Shown here: piece by piece, positions 1-8,106 of the stretch | Numbering within the stretch: the stretch's first letter is position 1 | How the letters are laid out: every line of letters starts with the position of its first letter | Assembly: GCF_030410485.1 (NCBI RefSeq) | Contig: NZ_JAUHHC010000005.1 | Span: forward strand, 496,001 to 560,000 | Length of the DNA stretch: 64,000 bases | Reading direction: 5' to 3' | From: Roseateles violae | GTDB lineage: Bacteria; Pseudomonadota; Gammaproteobacteria; Burkholderiales; Burkholderiaceae_C | Translations under genes and position numbers: made by a program | The notes under the pieces: generated by a model | The model's database searches: none | What the model was told of the DNA's origin: nothing | What the model saw: only the letters and a program-made list of their open reading frames with translations

Positions 1-1742
1 CGCGCTGCGTACCGCTTGCATACCTTGTGCTGCCAGGCGGTAAGCCCCTTGGCATAGGTCTGGGCAAGTGCCGGCACGACGAACATGCGCTTCTTGTCGG
101 GAGATAAGACGACGACCTTGCCAATATCTCCGTCGTCGATACTGATCTCAACGTCCAGCTTTTCGCCGTGCCGCATGCGTAGCGTCGTCATGTCCGGGGA
201 GTTGTAGAGCAGGCCTTCGAACTCGATCCCCTTGTGCGTAAGGACCCGCTGCTCGCGACGTCCCAGAATGGCGTCGAGCCTTTCCGGGTCCTCTGGCAAC
301 AAGATGTCTTCGACATTGATGCCCGACTTCCACATCTGAACCGGTGGGACCTTGAGCGTGCGGTGAGGGCGCTGGTGGTAGACATCACAGATCCAGATTC
401 GGGCGACGTGTTGCAAGGTGCTCAGTCGCACGACGGCGTGCTTTGCCGGGTCGTAATCGTCTTTCTCAAAGATGTTGGAGAACGTCGTCCCCGGCGCAAT
501 GTGCGCAACCTCCGCATTCATCGTTCCCAGGTAGCGCTCGATCTTCCCTTTGCACCAAGGTGACTTCCGTGGCGAGTAGTGAATTTCGATGCCCAGCGAA
601 TAGCAGCCTTCCTCCAAGCTGTTGCTGTGAAATTCCAGACCGTTGTCCATCGACAGTTCGCGCATCACGCCATGAGCATCCCAGTCGTTCTGGACCTTCG
701 GATAGAGCGCCTTCAAGTTCGTCTTGGGCATGAAGGCGTTCTTCAGGCACCTCGCGACGGTGAGGAAGCTCGCAGGCTCGAAGCCGATGTTGATGCCCAG
801 GACGCATCGCGAGTAGTCATCGATGCATGCAGTCAGTACCGGCCGTCCGAGTGGTAGTCCTGAGTCATCGTCGATGACCATGAGGTCCATCAGCGTGTGG
901 TCGATCTCGGCGCGCTGCAACGGAGCTTCGGTCGTCCGGTGACCAAGCACGGACCTGAACCGCTTGGCGGCGACGGTGCGCCCATATCGCGACACGCAGA
1001 TGTCGAATGCGGGAATCTTTCCGATCAATCTTTCGATTAGGCGACGGGTTGGGCTCGGAAGCTTGAATCCCTCGACTCGATTTGTGTTTTCCAGATTGAC
1101 CTCATGCTGGGCCTTGTCTACGGTGTCCTGAATCGTCTTGCGCTCTCGTTGCAGATAGACCGTATCAATGGCCTGTTCTGCAATCTCGATAACTTTCTCC
1201 GGATACCGCTCAGTGCGGTTGCCTCGCTTGTCTACCTTGTCTACGACCGCATGGACATCCAAGCCGGCATTGATGAGCTGTTTCCGCCAGCGATAGACAG
1301 TGGTCCAATGAGGAGCGACTGGAGGTTGCTTGTCTAGCTTGAGCCAGGTCTCCTGGACAGTGTTCATGATGGTGTCCTTCGTGGTGCTGAGACCCATCAC
1401 CGCGAGCGCATAGGTGCGCTTGAGCTTGGCTCTGTCGAACCGCTTCTCTGGCACGTCAAGATATGGCTTGCCGAAGTCCGTCCTATCGCCACCCCGTTTC
1501 TCGTCGCTTCGCTTTTCATCGTCACGAGCGAAGTCGAGTTCGCGAGCGACGTACATCAATCGAAGGTCTGAATCTGACTTCTCGATCACGCGCTTGGTCT
1601 TTTCATCCTCCAGTTGCCAAACGACATCGCGCTCATCGCGCTCATGGCTGTCATTGGGGTCGGTGCTGACCTTGCGGACCATTCGATAGACTTTTCGTGT
1701 AAAGCGAACGAGAGTCCCCTGTTGGAATGCCATGGCGCCCAT
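1..1742 (-). CDS. tnsB: TnsB/TniA-type DDE transposase, 3' end missing
   Basis: This is the strand-joining transposase of a Tn7-like element; with TnsA it excises and inserts the transposon. It reads leftward off the window edge, so about 580 N-terminal and central residues are visible. A DNA-binding wHTH-like region lies near residues 105-155. The integrase core carries D281 (motif EIDHTLMDL), D366 (SMDNGLEF) and E402 (KGKIERYLG), a canonical D,D-35-E triad with all three residues present. A Mu-type C-terminal domain begins before the edge. The ATG at 1742 follows a GGAGGAGG ribosome-binding sequence and lies 1 bp after the tnsA stop, so the two are probably translationally coupled. TniA of Tn5053-type elements is the alternative family, but the adjacent tnsA favours a Tn7-like identity. 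Confidence 0.93.
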   Translation of the reverse strand, partial: MGAMAFQQGTLVRFTRKVYRMVRKVSTDPNDSHERDERDVVWQLEDEKTKRVIEKSDSDLRLMYVARELDFARDDEKRSDEKRGGDRTDFGKPYLDVPEKRFDRAKLKRTYALAVMGLSTTKDTIMNTVQETWLKLDKQPPVAPHWTTVYRWRKQLINAGLDVHAVVDKVDKRGNRTERYPEKVIEIAEQAIDTVYLQRERKTIQDTVDKAQHEVNLENTNRVEGFKLPSPTRRLIERLIGKIPAFDICVSRYGRTVAAKRFRSVLGHRTTEAPLQRAEIDHTLMDLMVIDDDSGLPLGRPVLTACIDDYSRCVLGINIGFEPASFLTVARCLKNAFMPKTNLKALYPKVQNDWDAHGVMRELSMDNGLEFHSNSLEEGCYSLGIEIHYSPRKSPWCKGKIERYLGTMNAEVAHIAPGTTFSNIFEKDDYDPAKHAVVRLSTLQHVARIWICDVYHQRPHRTLKVPPVQMWKSGINVEDILLPEDPERLDAILGRREQRVLTHKGIEFEGLLYNSPDMTTLRMRHGEKLDVEISIDDGDIGKVVVLSPDKKRMFVVPALAQTYAKGLTAWQHKVCKRYAA

Positions 1743-1743
1743 G

Positions 1744-2553
1744 TCAGACCTCCTCCCCACTCATCGCGAGTTCGCAGCTCTCGCCGGATTCGCCCGGCGT
1801 CGCCGCCGGCGCACCTGGCGCCGGATCACGTGAAGCCGCAAGCGGGAGAACCGAAATTGCCGTTGTGGAGTTCAGGCACCGATCCATGTCGAACTGGAGC
1901 CCCCCCTCCAGAATCAGACGGCAGATGTATTGGCGGCCTCGCGGCCCGAGGTCACCCGCCACAACGGCTCCCCAGGTCAGACAACCGCAGTTGGTCAGCG
2001 TCCGGCGCAGTCGCTCACGGTCAACAAGGGGGATTTCGGCGCGCCCGAACTTGAGCACCGTCAACGCGTTGTTCATCCGCGGTTTGGCCGCTGGATCTTC
2101 GGCAATGACGACGCGGTAGGTGTAGCCATACGTGCGGAGGCCGGCGGTCATCAGGTGCGTTCGACGCACAACCTTTTCATCCTGGGCGTCCCGCAAGGTT
2201 TTGACTTCCCAGAGTTCTTTCCTTGCTCCCCGCACCACCTTGATGTCCGGGACGTGGAGGCGCTCTTCGTCATCCTGCAAGTACTTGATCACCAGGGGCT
2301 GTTCGTTGAATCGAGTAACCGACGGATCAACGTCAAGCAGTCGAAACGCATTCAGCTCATGCGGCGACTCCCACTCCAGCATTCGCCCGTTCTTCCAGCT
2401 CGGGTACTTGCCGGTCCCGCGGGCCTTCGATCGCGACACCACCGTTCGGGCTCGGAGTTCATCTGGCTCGGGGAGGATGAGTTCAAGGATTTGATCGGGC
2501 CGTACTGCGTCATTCGACACCTCGGCCACGTTCTCGCTCAGGTTTTGTTGCAT
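1744..2553 (-). CDS. tnsA: TnsA-like transposon endonuclease
   Basis: TnsA makes the 5' strand cuts at the transposon ends so that the element moves by cut-and-paste rather than replicatively. The 269-residue protein has the restriction-endonuclease-like core in order: a Glu near 62-66 in WESPHE, D103 in VPDIKV, and E116/K118 in EVKTL. These match the E, D and K positions of the Tn7 TnsA active site. The stretch between them (dVDPSVTRFNEQPL) is typical of the family. The chosen ATG at 2553 has GGAGAG upstream; an in-frame TTG at 2613 would add 20 residues. The stop is 1 bp from the tnsB start. The C-terminal 30 residues are low-complexity Ala/Pro/Gly. Confidence 0.88.
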   Translation of the reverse strand: MQQNLSENVAEVSNDAVRPDQILELILPEPDELRARTVVSRSKARGTGKYPSWKNGRMLEWESPHELNAFRLLDVDPSVTRFNEQPLVIKYLQDDEERLHVPDIKVVRGARKELWEVKTLRDAQDEKVVRRTHLMTAGLRTYGYTYRVVIAEDPAAKPRMNNALTVLKFGRAEIPLVDRERLRRTLTNCGCLTWGAVVAGDLGPRGRQYICRLILEGGLQFDMDRCLNSTTAISVLPLAASRDPAPGAPAATPGESGESCELAMSGEEV

Positions 2554-2632
2554 CGCAGCAATCTCTCCATCAAGGGCTTTCGCCCGACACACCCACGTCG
2601 GGTGCGTCGCCAAATTGCCTAATCGAAGAGGC

Positions 2633-2672
2633 TGTCTAAGTACGCGGATTAAAATCGACTATTTTTCAGACA
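2633..2672. promoter_or_regulatory. Divergent promoter region between tnsA and the 286-aa gene
   Basis: The short AT-rich gap between the divergent genes has a TAAAAT element at 2650-2655 and an inverted repeat TGTCT (2633-2637) / AGACA (2668-2672) with 30 bp between the arms. It could hold an operator for control of transposition. This is inference; no binding family is recognised. Confidence 0.3.
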
Positions 2673-2684
2673 CTAAAGGTCCAA

Positions 2685-3545
2685 ATGACGGTGTCAAATG
2701 CACCGCGCGCCGCCGGTCGCCCAAAAAGGTCGCCGCTTGAAGTGGCACGAACAGCGGCCTGGTTCGAGTTCGTGAGGATCATTTCCGGCTGGACTGGCTC
2801 AAGACTGGAGAAGCACTTCGATGAGCGCGACCAAGCCGCCCGGGATCGGCATCGCGGTACCAGGTGGAACAAGTACAAGTTCGGGCGGACAAGCCCAGCT
2901 CGATCGTTGCTGGAGAGGGTTGACCAGCGGTTTCCCAAAACGCTCGCGGCCTACGACCATGTCGTCTGGGACTTGGCAGGCACCCCTTCGACCAGTGCCG
3001 GCGACCTGCGCGCGATGGCAGGTCGGCTTCCTCAGGAGGTATCCACCCTGTTCTTGGATCCCCAAGCCTCTGCAACTTCACCTTTTTGGCTCCGGCAGGA
3101 TTTCAACCACCGCTCCGTCATCGTGGCGGTTTGCGACTTGTTCGATGCGAGGCAGATCGGCCACTTTGAGGTTGTGGCGGCGCTGCTGACCGTTGCTCAC
3201 GATGCCTTGCTTCGGCAGTTGGAGCGGCAGCACTTCGAGACCTACATTGCTATCGCCCACAAGGCGCGTGGATACGCGCTCGGCCCAGGGGTTCCGCTGG
3301 CGTGGAGGCTTGAAGCCTTCATCTTTGGCTCGTGGCTGAAGACGGAATACCGCGACCCAGAGATTCGAGAAAAGATGGCCTTGCTTCGATCGGTTGAGGA
3401 AGGCCCACATCCGCCGTGGCTGCAACAGCAACGACCGCTCGCCTTCGCAAGGGAAAAGCCGCGACTGGACCAACGCGGTGAAGAAGAGCGCAAAGCCTTC
3501 TGGGCGGCATGCAAACTGATCGACCTATTCCCCGCGGGCGACTAG
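2685..3545 (+). CDS. Unknown 286-aa protein carried between tnsA and the transposon right end
   Basis: I do not recognise a family. The protein starts with a basic segment (RAAGRPKRSP, about residues 8-17), followed by an aromatic/hydrophobic stretch (AAWFEFVRIISGW) and a charged Arg/Lys-rich region to about residue 75. The remainder looks mainly alpha-helical. There is no signal peptide, clear membrane segment, zinc finger or recognised catalytic motif. It is transcribed away from tnsA and followed by a strong terminator, so it is its own unit inside the element. Codon usage resembles tnsA/tnsB rather than the chromosome. It could be a regulator of transposition or passenger cargo (for example defence). 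The absence of paired Cys motifs argues against a TniQ/TnsD target selector. Confidence 0.72.
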   Translation: MTVSNAPRAAGRPKRSPLEVARTAAWFEFVRIISGWTGSRLEKHFDERDQAARDRHRGTRWNKYKFGRTSPARSLLERVDQRFPKTLAAYDHVVWDLAGTPSTSAGDLRAMAGRLPQEVSTLFLDPQASATSPFWLRQDFNHRSVIVAVCDLFDARQIGHFEVVAALLTVAHDALLRQLERQHFETYIAIAHKARGYALGPGVPLAWRLEAFIFGSWLKTEYRDPEIREKMALLRSVEEGPHPPWLQQQRPLAFAREKPRLDQRGEEERKAFWAACKLIDLFPAGD

Positions 3546-3647
3546 GACACAGGCCTGGCCGGCACGCCGTGAAGGCCACCTCATCCCGGCAACTCTGACC
3601 AATCCTGAGTTCCCAATAGCCAACCCCTGAGGCGCAGGTCAAAAAAG

Positions 3648-3683
3648 AAAGGCCCCGGAGATCGTCTGATCTCTGGGGCCTTT
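3648..3683 (+). terminator. Strong hairpin terminator after the 286-aa gene
   Basis: The arms AAAGGCCCCGGAGATC and GATCTCTGGGGCCTTT pair with a 4-base loop (one G-T mismatch-type pair). The A-rich and T-rich flanks allow termination in both directions. It would insulate the transposon end and its repeats from transcription. Confidence 0.85.
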
Positions 3684-3693
3684 GCATCAGACC

Positions 3694-3816
3694 TGCCGTT
3701 CTATTGGGGCCGAGCTTGCAAGTTATGGGGATCGACTTGCAGCATATGGCGTGCCCGTTAGCATGTTATGGGGTGCCGACTTGCAGCTTATGCGGTTCCA
3801 TTAGCACGTTATGGGG
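3694..3816. repeat. Array of 21-22-bp TnsB-binding-site-like repeats at the transposon right end
   Basis: Five copies of a TTrGCAnsTTATGGGG-type unit lie head to tail at 3716-3730, 3737-3751, 3758-3773, 3781-3795 and 3801-3816. Their GGGG/GGCG ends fall 21 or 22 bp apart. A weaker sixth copy ends at 3709. Close-packed sites of about 22 bp are the hallmark of a Tn7 right end, which has four. The last copy is followed by 11 bp ending in ACACA at 3827. The assignment to TnsB is inferred from spacing, position and the neighbouring tnsA/tnsB. Confidence 0.82.
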
Positions 3817-3827
3817 TACCGCACACA

Positions 3828-3853
3828 GTTGCAGCACCGCGCCGGCGACCTTG
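3828..3853. other. Probable attTn target interval beside the nrdJ stop codon
   Basis: The 26 bp between the presumed transposon tip (3827) and the nrdJ stop codon (3854-3856) would be native chromosome. By analogy with Tn7, which inserts about 25 bp downstream of glmS, a TnsD/TniQ-type protein would read the nrdJ 3' coding end and direct insertion here. The first five bases (GTTGC) would be the target duplication if the tip is at 3827. Confidence 0.5.
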
Positions 3854-6829
3854 TCAGCCGCACTGTCCGACATAGCCGCAGGCGGTGCAGAAATCGCAGC
3901 CGTCCTTGTGGATCATCGTGTGGTTGCCGCATTCCGGGCAGGGCCGGCCGGCCATGGTCGGCAGCTCGGCCGCGGCGCCGGCCGCCGTCTTCGCCTTGGG
4001 CGCCTGCAAGAGGCCCATCTCGACCAGCGGCATGCCCTGCTCGTCCAGCACGCCCAGCATCGCATAGCGGTGGATGATCAGCCGCGCGACATAGGCGACC
4101 GTCGAGGGCCATATCTGCTGACGACGCTCGCCGGCAAGACTTGGCACCGGCGCCATGAAGTGGCCCAGCGGCTCGCCGACATTGAGCAGCTTCCTCAGCT
4201 TCATGCCGATCCAGCCCGGGTCCATCACCCGCATGTCCAGCGAGAGCAGTCGCGCCATGCCATCCAGCGCCTTCGGGTAATTGCCCGAGAAGCCCATCGC
4301 GCAGGGGCGGGTGACGAAGCCACCGTCCGGCGTCGGCAGGCTGACCTCCTTCAGGGTCAGGGTGAACTGCTCGTTGGTGGCCGGGTTGTCGACGTCGACG
4401 GCCCAGGCCAGCGTGCCGGAGACGGTGGTGCGCGGCTCCTCGCGGCTGAACATCGCGTCCAGCACCGGCGTCGGCCCGCCCTCCTGCAGCGCGCCCAGCT
4501 GCTCGCAGCGCCAGCGGATCACCGCGGCCGTCGCGGCGACGACGCCGGGGAAGAGCCGCTTGTCGCCGCCCGGCGGCATCGGCATCTCGAAGGCGCGCTC
4601 CTCGGCCACCGTGGCCAGCGCGTCGAGCTTGAGCTTCAGCCAGGCCGCGTCATTGGTGCGCAGGTCCATCGACAGGGTCTTGGCCAGGGCCGACAGGCCG
4701 CGCGGCTGCTCGGCGCCGTTGACCCAGACCTCGAAGGGCAAGGTCCGGCCGAACAGGCCGGCCTCGGGGCCCTCGGCCGGCAGTTCGCCGACGAAGAGCG
4801 CGAAGTCGCCATGCGGGTGCTGGATCATGTAGCTCCAGGCCGGATTGCCGCCGGGCATCTCGGGCCGGCTGGGCCAGCGCAGCGAGGCCAGGACCGCGTT
4901 CGGCAGCGTCTTGACCAGGAGGCGCTGGTTGGCGCCGCCCTCGTTGACGACCGGGCGCAGCGGCTCGGGCTCCTTGACCGCCGGGCTGTCGACGCTGAGA
5001 ACCGAGCCCAGCACCGTGTTGGGCCTATAGGTCGCCAGGCCCTTCAGGTTGGCCTTCCAGGCCTGCAGGTACAGGTCCTGGAAATCGGCATAGGCATAGT
5101 CGGCCGGCACATTGACCGTCTTCGAGATCGAGGTGTCGATATAGGGCGCGACGGCCGCCACCATCGAGGCATGGTCGGCCGCGCTCAGCTCCAGCGCGGT
5201 GACGAAGGCCTCGGACAGCGGCGCGTCCTCGCCGAACAGATGGCGGTACAGGCGCCAGGCATGATCCTCGACCGAGTATTCCTTGAAGCCGCCGCCCTCG
5301 ATCTGCGAGAGCCGCTTCTTGCGCGTGTAGCTCCAGCTGAAGGCCGGCTCGATGCCGTTCGATGCGTTGTCGGCAAAGGCCAGGCTGATCGTGCCGGTCG
5401 GCGCGATCGACAAGAGGTGCGAGTTGCGCAAGCCCTGGGCGCGGATCTTGTCCTTCAGTGCCTGCGGCAGGCGCGAGGCAAAGCTGCCGCCGCTCAGGTA
5501 CAGATCGGCATTGAAGAGCGGGAAGGCGCCCTTCTCGGCGGCGATGTCGCTGGAGGCGGCATAGGCGGCGTCGCGCATCACCTCCGAGATGCGGCGCGCC
5601 ATCTCGCGCGCGGCCTCGCTGTCGTAGCGCAGGTTCAGCATCACCAGGGTGTCGCCGAGGCCGGTGAAGCCCAGGCCGACGCGGCGCTTGTTGCTGGCCT
5701 CCTGGCGCTGCGCCGGCAGCGGCCAGGGCGTCACGTCCAGCACGTTGTCGAGCATGCGGGTAGCGACCGCGCAGACCTCGGTGAAGCCGGCCTCGTCGAA
5801 GCGGGCCTTGGCACCGAAGGGATCGCGCACGAAGCGGGTCAGGTCGATCGACCCCAGGCAGCAGCAGCCATAGGAGGGCAGCGGCTGTTCGGCGCAGGGA
5901 TTGGTCGCGGTGATCGACTCGCAGTAATAAAGGTTGTTGTCGTTGTTGATGCGGTCCAGGAACAGCACGCCGGGCTCGGCATGGTTGTAGGTGGAGCGCA
6001 TGATCTGGTCCCAGAGGCTGCGCGCCGGCAGCTTGCGGTAGACCCAGAGCCCGTCGCCGCGCTGGTAGGCGCCCTGCTCGCGCTGCTGCTCGCCCGGCTC
6101 GGCACGGTGCACCAGCTCGACCTGGGCATCGGCCTGCACCGCCTCCATGAAGGCATCGGTGACGCCGACCGAGATATTGAAGTTCTTCAGATCGCCCTGG
6201 TCCTTGGCGTGGATGAACTCCTCGACATCCGGATGATCGCAACGCAAGACGCCCATCTGCGCGCCGCGCCGGCTGCCGGCGCTCTCGACCGTCTCGCAGG
6301 AACGGTCGAACACGCGCATATAGCTGACCGGGCCGGAGGCATGGCTTTGCGTGGAGCCGACCCAGGCGCCCTTGGGCCGGATGCGCGAGAAGTCGTAGCC
6401 GACGCCGCCGCCGCGGCGCATGGTCTCGGCCGCCTCGGTCAGGGCCGTGTAGATGCCCGGATAGCCGTCCTCCGGCGTGGCGATCGAGTCGCCGACCGGC
6501 TGCACGAAGCAGTTGATCAGGGTGGCCGAGAGCTCGGTGCCGGCGGCCGAGAGGATGCGGCCGGCCGGGATGAAGCCGCGCCGTTGCGCCTCCAGGAAGC
6601 GGGCGCTCCACTCGGCCCGGCGCTCGGGCGCCTCGGCGGCGGCCAGCGCCGTGGCGACGCGCGTGCGCAGCTCGTCCAGCGTCTTCTCCTCGCCCTTCGC
6701 GTATTTCTCCTGCAGCACCTCGGCGCTGATTGCCTGCGCCGGCAGGGTCGCGGGGCTCAGCCGGCCGCCGCCGGGTTCGGCGCTGTCGGGAATCAGGCTG
6801 GTCTGCGTGGCTTGGGTGGGGGACGACAT
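3854..6829 (-). CDS. nrdJ: Adenosylcobalamin-dependent (class II) ribonucleotide reductase
   Basis: This enzyme makes deoxyribonucleotides with coenzyme B12 and needs no oxygen. The 991-residue product carries the NPCAEQPL active-site segment near residue 310, the PTGTIS motif near 476, the LFLDRINNDNN segment, and a C-terminal extension ending in a Cys-rich zinc-ribbon-like tail (CPECGNH...CDFCTACGYVGQCG) thought to re-reduce the active site. The chosen ATG at 6829 has GGAG 8 bp upstream; an ATG at 6841 would add four residues. The gene appears intact, so the Tn7-like element just after its stop has not damaged it. No cobalamin riboswitch was recognised in the 196-bp upstream gap. Confidence 0.97.
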   Translation of the reverse strand: MSSPTQATQTSLIPDSAEPGGGRLSPATLPAQAISAEVLQEKYAKGEEKTLDELRTRVATALAAAEAPERRAEWSARFLEAQRRGFIPAGRILSAAGTELSATLINCFVQPVGDSIATPEDGYPGIYTALTEAAETMRRGGGVGYDFSRIRPKGAWVGSTQSHASGPVSYMRVFDRSCETVESAGSRRGAQMGVLRCDHPDVEEFIHAKDQGDLKNFNISVGVTDAFMEAVQADAQVELVHRAEPGEQQREQGAYQRGDGLWVYRKLPARSLWDQIMRSTYNHAEPGVLFLDRINNDNNLYYCESITATNPCAEQPLPSYGCCCLGSIDLTRFVRDPFGAKARFDEAGFTEVCAVATRMLDNVLDVTPWPLPAQRQEASNKRRVGLGFTGLGDTLVMLNLRYDSEAAREMARRISEVMRDAAYAASSDIAAEKGAFPLFNADLYLSGGSFASRLPQALKDKIRAQGLRNSHLLSIAPTGTISLAFADNASNGIEPAFSWSYTRKKRLSQIEGGGFKEYSVEDHAWRLYRHLFGEDAPLSEAFVTALELSAADHASMVAAVAPYIDTSISKTVNVPADYAYADFQDLYLQAWKANLKGLATYRPNTVLGSVLSVDSPAVKEPEPLRPVVNEGGANQRLLVKTLPNAVLASLRWPSRPEMPGGNPAWSYMIQHPHGDFALFVGELPAEGPEAGLFGRTLPFEVWVNGAEQPRGLSALAKTLSMDLRTNDAAWLKLKLDALATVAEERAFEMPMPPGGDKRLFPGVVAATAAVIRWRCEQLGALQEGGPTPVLDAMFSREEPRTTVSGTLAWAVDVDNPATNEQFTLTLKEVSLPTPDGGFVTRPCAMGFSGNYPKALDGMARLLSLDMRVMDPGWIGMKLRKLLNVGEPLGHFMAPVPSLAGERRQQIWPSTVAYVARLIIHRYAMLGVLDEQGMPLVEMGLLQAPKAKTAAGAAAELPTMAGRPCPECGNHTMIHKDGCDFCTACGYVGQCG

Positions 6830-6853
6830 TCGGATCTCCATGACGATGCAAGC

Positions 6854-6881
6854 ACTCTAGCGCCTCGCCGCCGACCGACAA
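6854..6881 (-). promoter_or_regulatory. Possible sigma-70 promoter of nrdJ
   Basis: Reading leftward, TTGTCG (6881-6876) and TAGAGT (6859-6854) are separated by 16 bp and lie about 25 bp before the nrdJ start. The match is weak and no NrdR box was found. Confidence 0.3.
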
Positions 6882-7025
6882 CCCGACGAAGCCCTCTTGC
6901 GCCGCGTGGAATTTGGAAGTCGCGGCGACCGGAAAATATTTGAAACAAAAGCCGCGCGACAGCGAAACCCGGCTGATACCACCGCGGCGCACAGTAGGAA
7001 CCGTTCCGCAGTCCAGGAGTTCCCC

Positions 7026-7358
7026 ATGTCCACCCTGTCCGCCCTGTCCGCCCAAAGCCGCCAGCCGTCCGCGACGGGTGAGCGCACACTGACTCACGAG
7101 CTTATCGCCCACAGCGCCAGCGCCGAACGCCAGGCCCTGCTGGCCCGTGCCGAGGCGCGCGCGGCCGAACGGCTGCAGCAGCTGGAGTTCGTCGACACCC
7201 GCCCGCCGCTGTACCGCAGCGAGGCCTTCGTCGAAGACCTGGCCGAGGCCGGCGCGCCGCCGCCGGCCGGCCTGATGCGGGGTTTGGCCGGGTTCGCAAG
7301 CCAGTACATGACTGGCATCATCATGCTCGGTTCGGTCCTGTCCGCATGGAGCGTCTGA
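7026..7358 (+). CDS. Small hypothetical protein at the head of the signalling operon
   Basis: This 110-residue protein has no recognised domain. It contains a charged Ala/Glu/Arg-rich helix (about residues 25-60) and a hydrophobic C-terminal stretch (about 90-108, ending GSVLSAWSV) that could touch the membrane. The ATG at 7026 follows CCAGGAG. Its TGA at 7356-7358 directly precedes the presumed start of the response regulator, so the two are likely translationally coupled. It is divergent from nrdJ. A role with the downstream two-component genes is guessed only from position. Confidence 0.7.
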   Translation: MSTLSALSAQSRQPSATGERTLTHELIAHSASAERQALLARAEARAAERLQQLEFVDTRPPLYRSEAFVEDLAEAGAPPPAGLMRGLAGFASQYMTGIIMLGSVLSAWSV

Positions 7359-7359
7359 T

Positions 7360-8106
7360 ATAAGCGCCAACCTGCCCTCACTGCTGCTGGTCGACGACGA
7401 AGCCGAGCTGCGCGAGCTGCTGGCCGAGTACTTCACACGCCAGGGTTTTGCCGTCCGCGCCGCCGCCGATGCGGGCCAGGCGCGCGCGCTGCTGGCCGAG
7501 CAGCGGCCGGATCTGGCCCTGCTCGACCTCAATATGCCCGGCGAGAACGGGCTGTCGCTGGCGCGCTGGCTGCGCGAGCAGCATCCGCAGGTCGCCATCA
7601 TGATGCTGACCACGGCCAGCGACGCGGTCGACCGCGTCGTCGGGCTCGAGCTGGGCGCCGACGACTATGTCTCCAAGCCCTTCGATCTGCGCGAGCTGCT
7701 GGCCAGGGTGCGCGCGGTGCTGCGCCGCACGCAGGCGGCGGCGGCGGCCGTGGCGGTCGCGCCGGCGCCAGCACCGGCCGCCAGCGAGGCCCAGACAGCG
7801 CAGCGCGTGCCCTTCGGCATGTGCCTGCTCGATCTGGAGCAGCGCCGGCTGTTCGACGGCCAGGGTCAGGAGCTGCCCCTGACGGCGGCCGAGTTCGATC
7901 TGCTGGCCCTGTTCGCCCGCCATCCGAACCGGCCCTTGAACCGCGACCAGATCATGGAACAGGCGCACAACCGCGGCTGGGACGTGTTCGACCGCTCGAT
8001 CGATCTGCGCATCATGCGGCTGCGCCGCAAGGTCGAGCGCAACCCCGACAAGCCCGAGGTGCTGAAGACGGTACGCAACGTCGGCTACGTCTTCGTCAGC
8101 CGCTAA
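7360..8106 (+). CDS. OmpR-family response regulator lacking a normal start codon
   Basis: This is a receiver plus winged-helix regulator of about 248 residues. The receiver has the acidic pair VDDE near residue 12, the phospho-acceptor D56 (LLDLNMPG) and the SKPFD lysine. The C-terminal Trans_reg_C domain ends RNVGYVFVSR. The reading frame opens after a TGA at 7309-7311 and contains no ATG, GTG or TTG before the receiver core. The best candidate is ATA at 7360-7362, 8 bp after GGAG (7348-7351), giving the natural-looking N-terminus (M)SANLPSLLLVDDE. Either a rare start codon is used, an ATG has mutated, or a base is wrong. The stop touches the start of the first sensor kinase. Confidence 0.85.
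   Translation: MSANLPSLLLVDDEAELRELLAEYFTRQGFAVRAAADAGQARALLAEQRPDLALLDLNMPGENGLSLARWLREQHPQVAIMMLTTASDAVDRVVGLELGADDYVSKPFDLRELLARVRAVLRRTQAAAAAVAVAPAPAPAASEAQTAQRVPFGMCLLDLEQRRLFDGQGQELPLTAAEFDLLALFARHPNRPLNRDQIMEQAHNRGWDVFDRSIDLRIMRLRRKVERNPDKPEVLKTVRNVGYVFVSR

Larger units (their letters stand above)
1..3827. mobile_element. Right-hand part of a Tn7-like transposon
   Basis: A TnsA-like endonuclease gene and a D,D-35-E transposase gene, both read leftward, lie inside a boundary marked by 21-22-bp direct repeats at 3694-3816. This is the Tn7 layout: tnsA nearest the right end, and the right end next to the target gene. The likely tip is the TGT/ACA at 3825-3827, about 26 bp past the nrdJ stop codon. 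The genes at 1-3545 use far more A/T-ending codons than those from 3854 on, which suggests transfer. tnsC, tniQ/tnsD, further cargo and the left end must lie to the left of the window. Exact tip and target duplication cannot be confirmed without the other end. Confidence 0.85.

Noticed and set aside
3694..3816. Repeat array considered as a small CRISPR
   Set aside because: Units are imperfect, about 21-22 bp, and contiguous with no spacers of constant length; position next to tnsA fits transposase sites.
3704..6943. Open frame of 1079 codons opposite nrdJ
   Set aside because: Antisense frame made by GC-rich codons of nrdJ; product is low-complexity Arg/Gly/Gln/Ala without domains.
6830..7025. 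Cobalamin riboswitch or NrdR box before nrdJ
   Set aside because: No B12-box-like conserved core and no NrdR palindrome could be found in the short gap.
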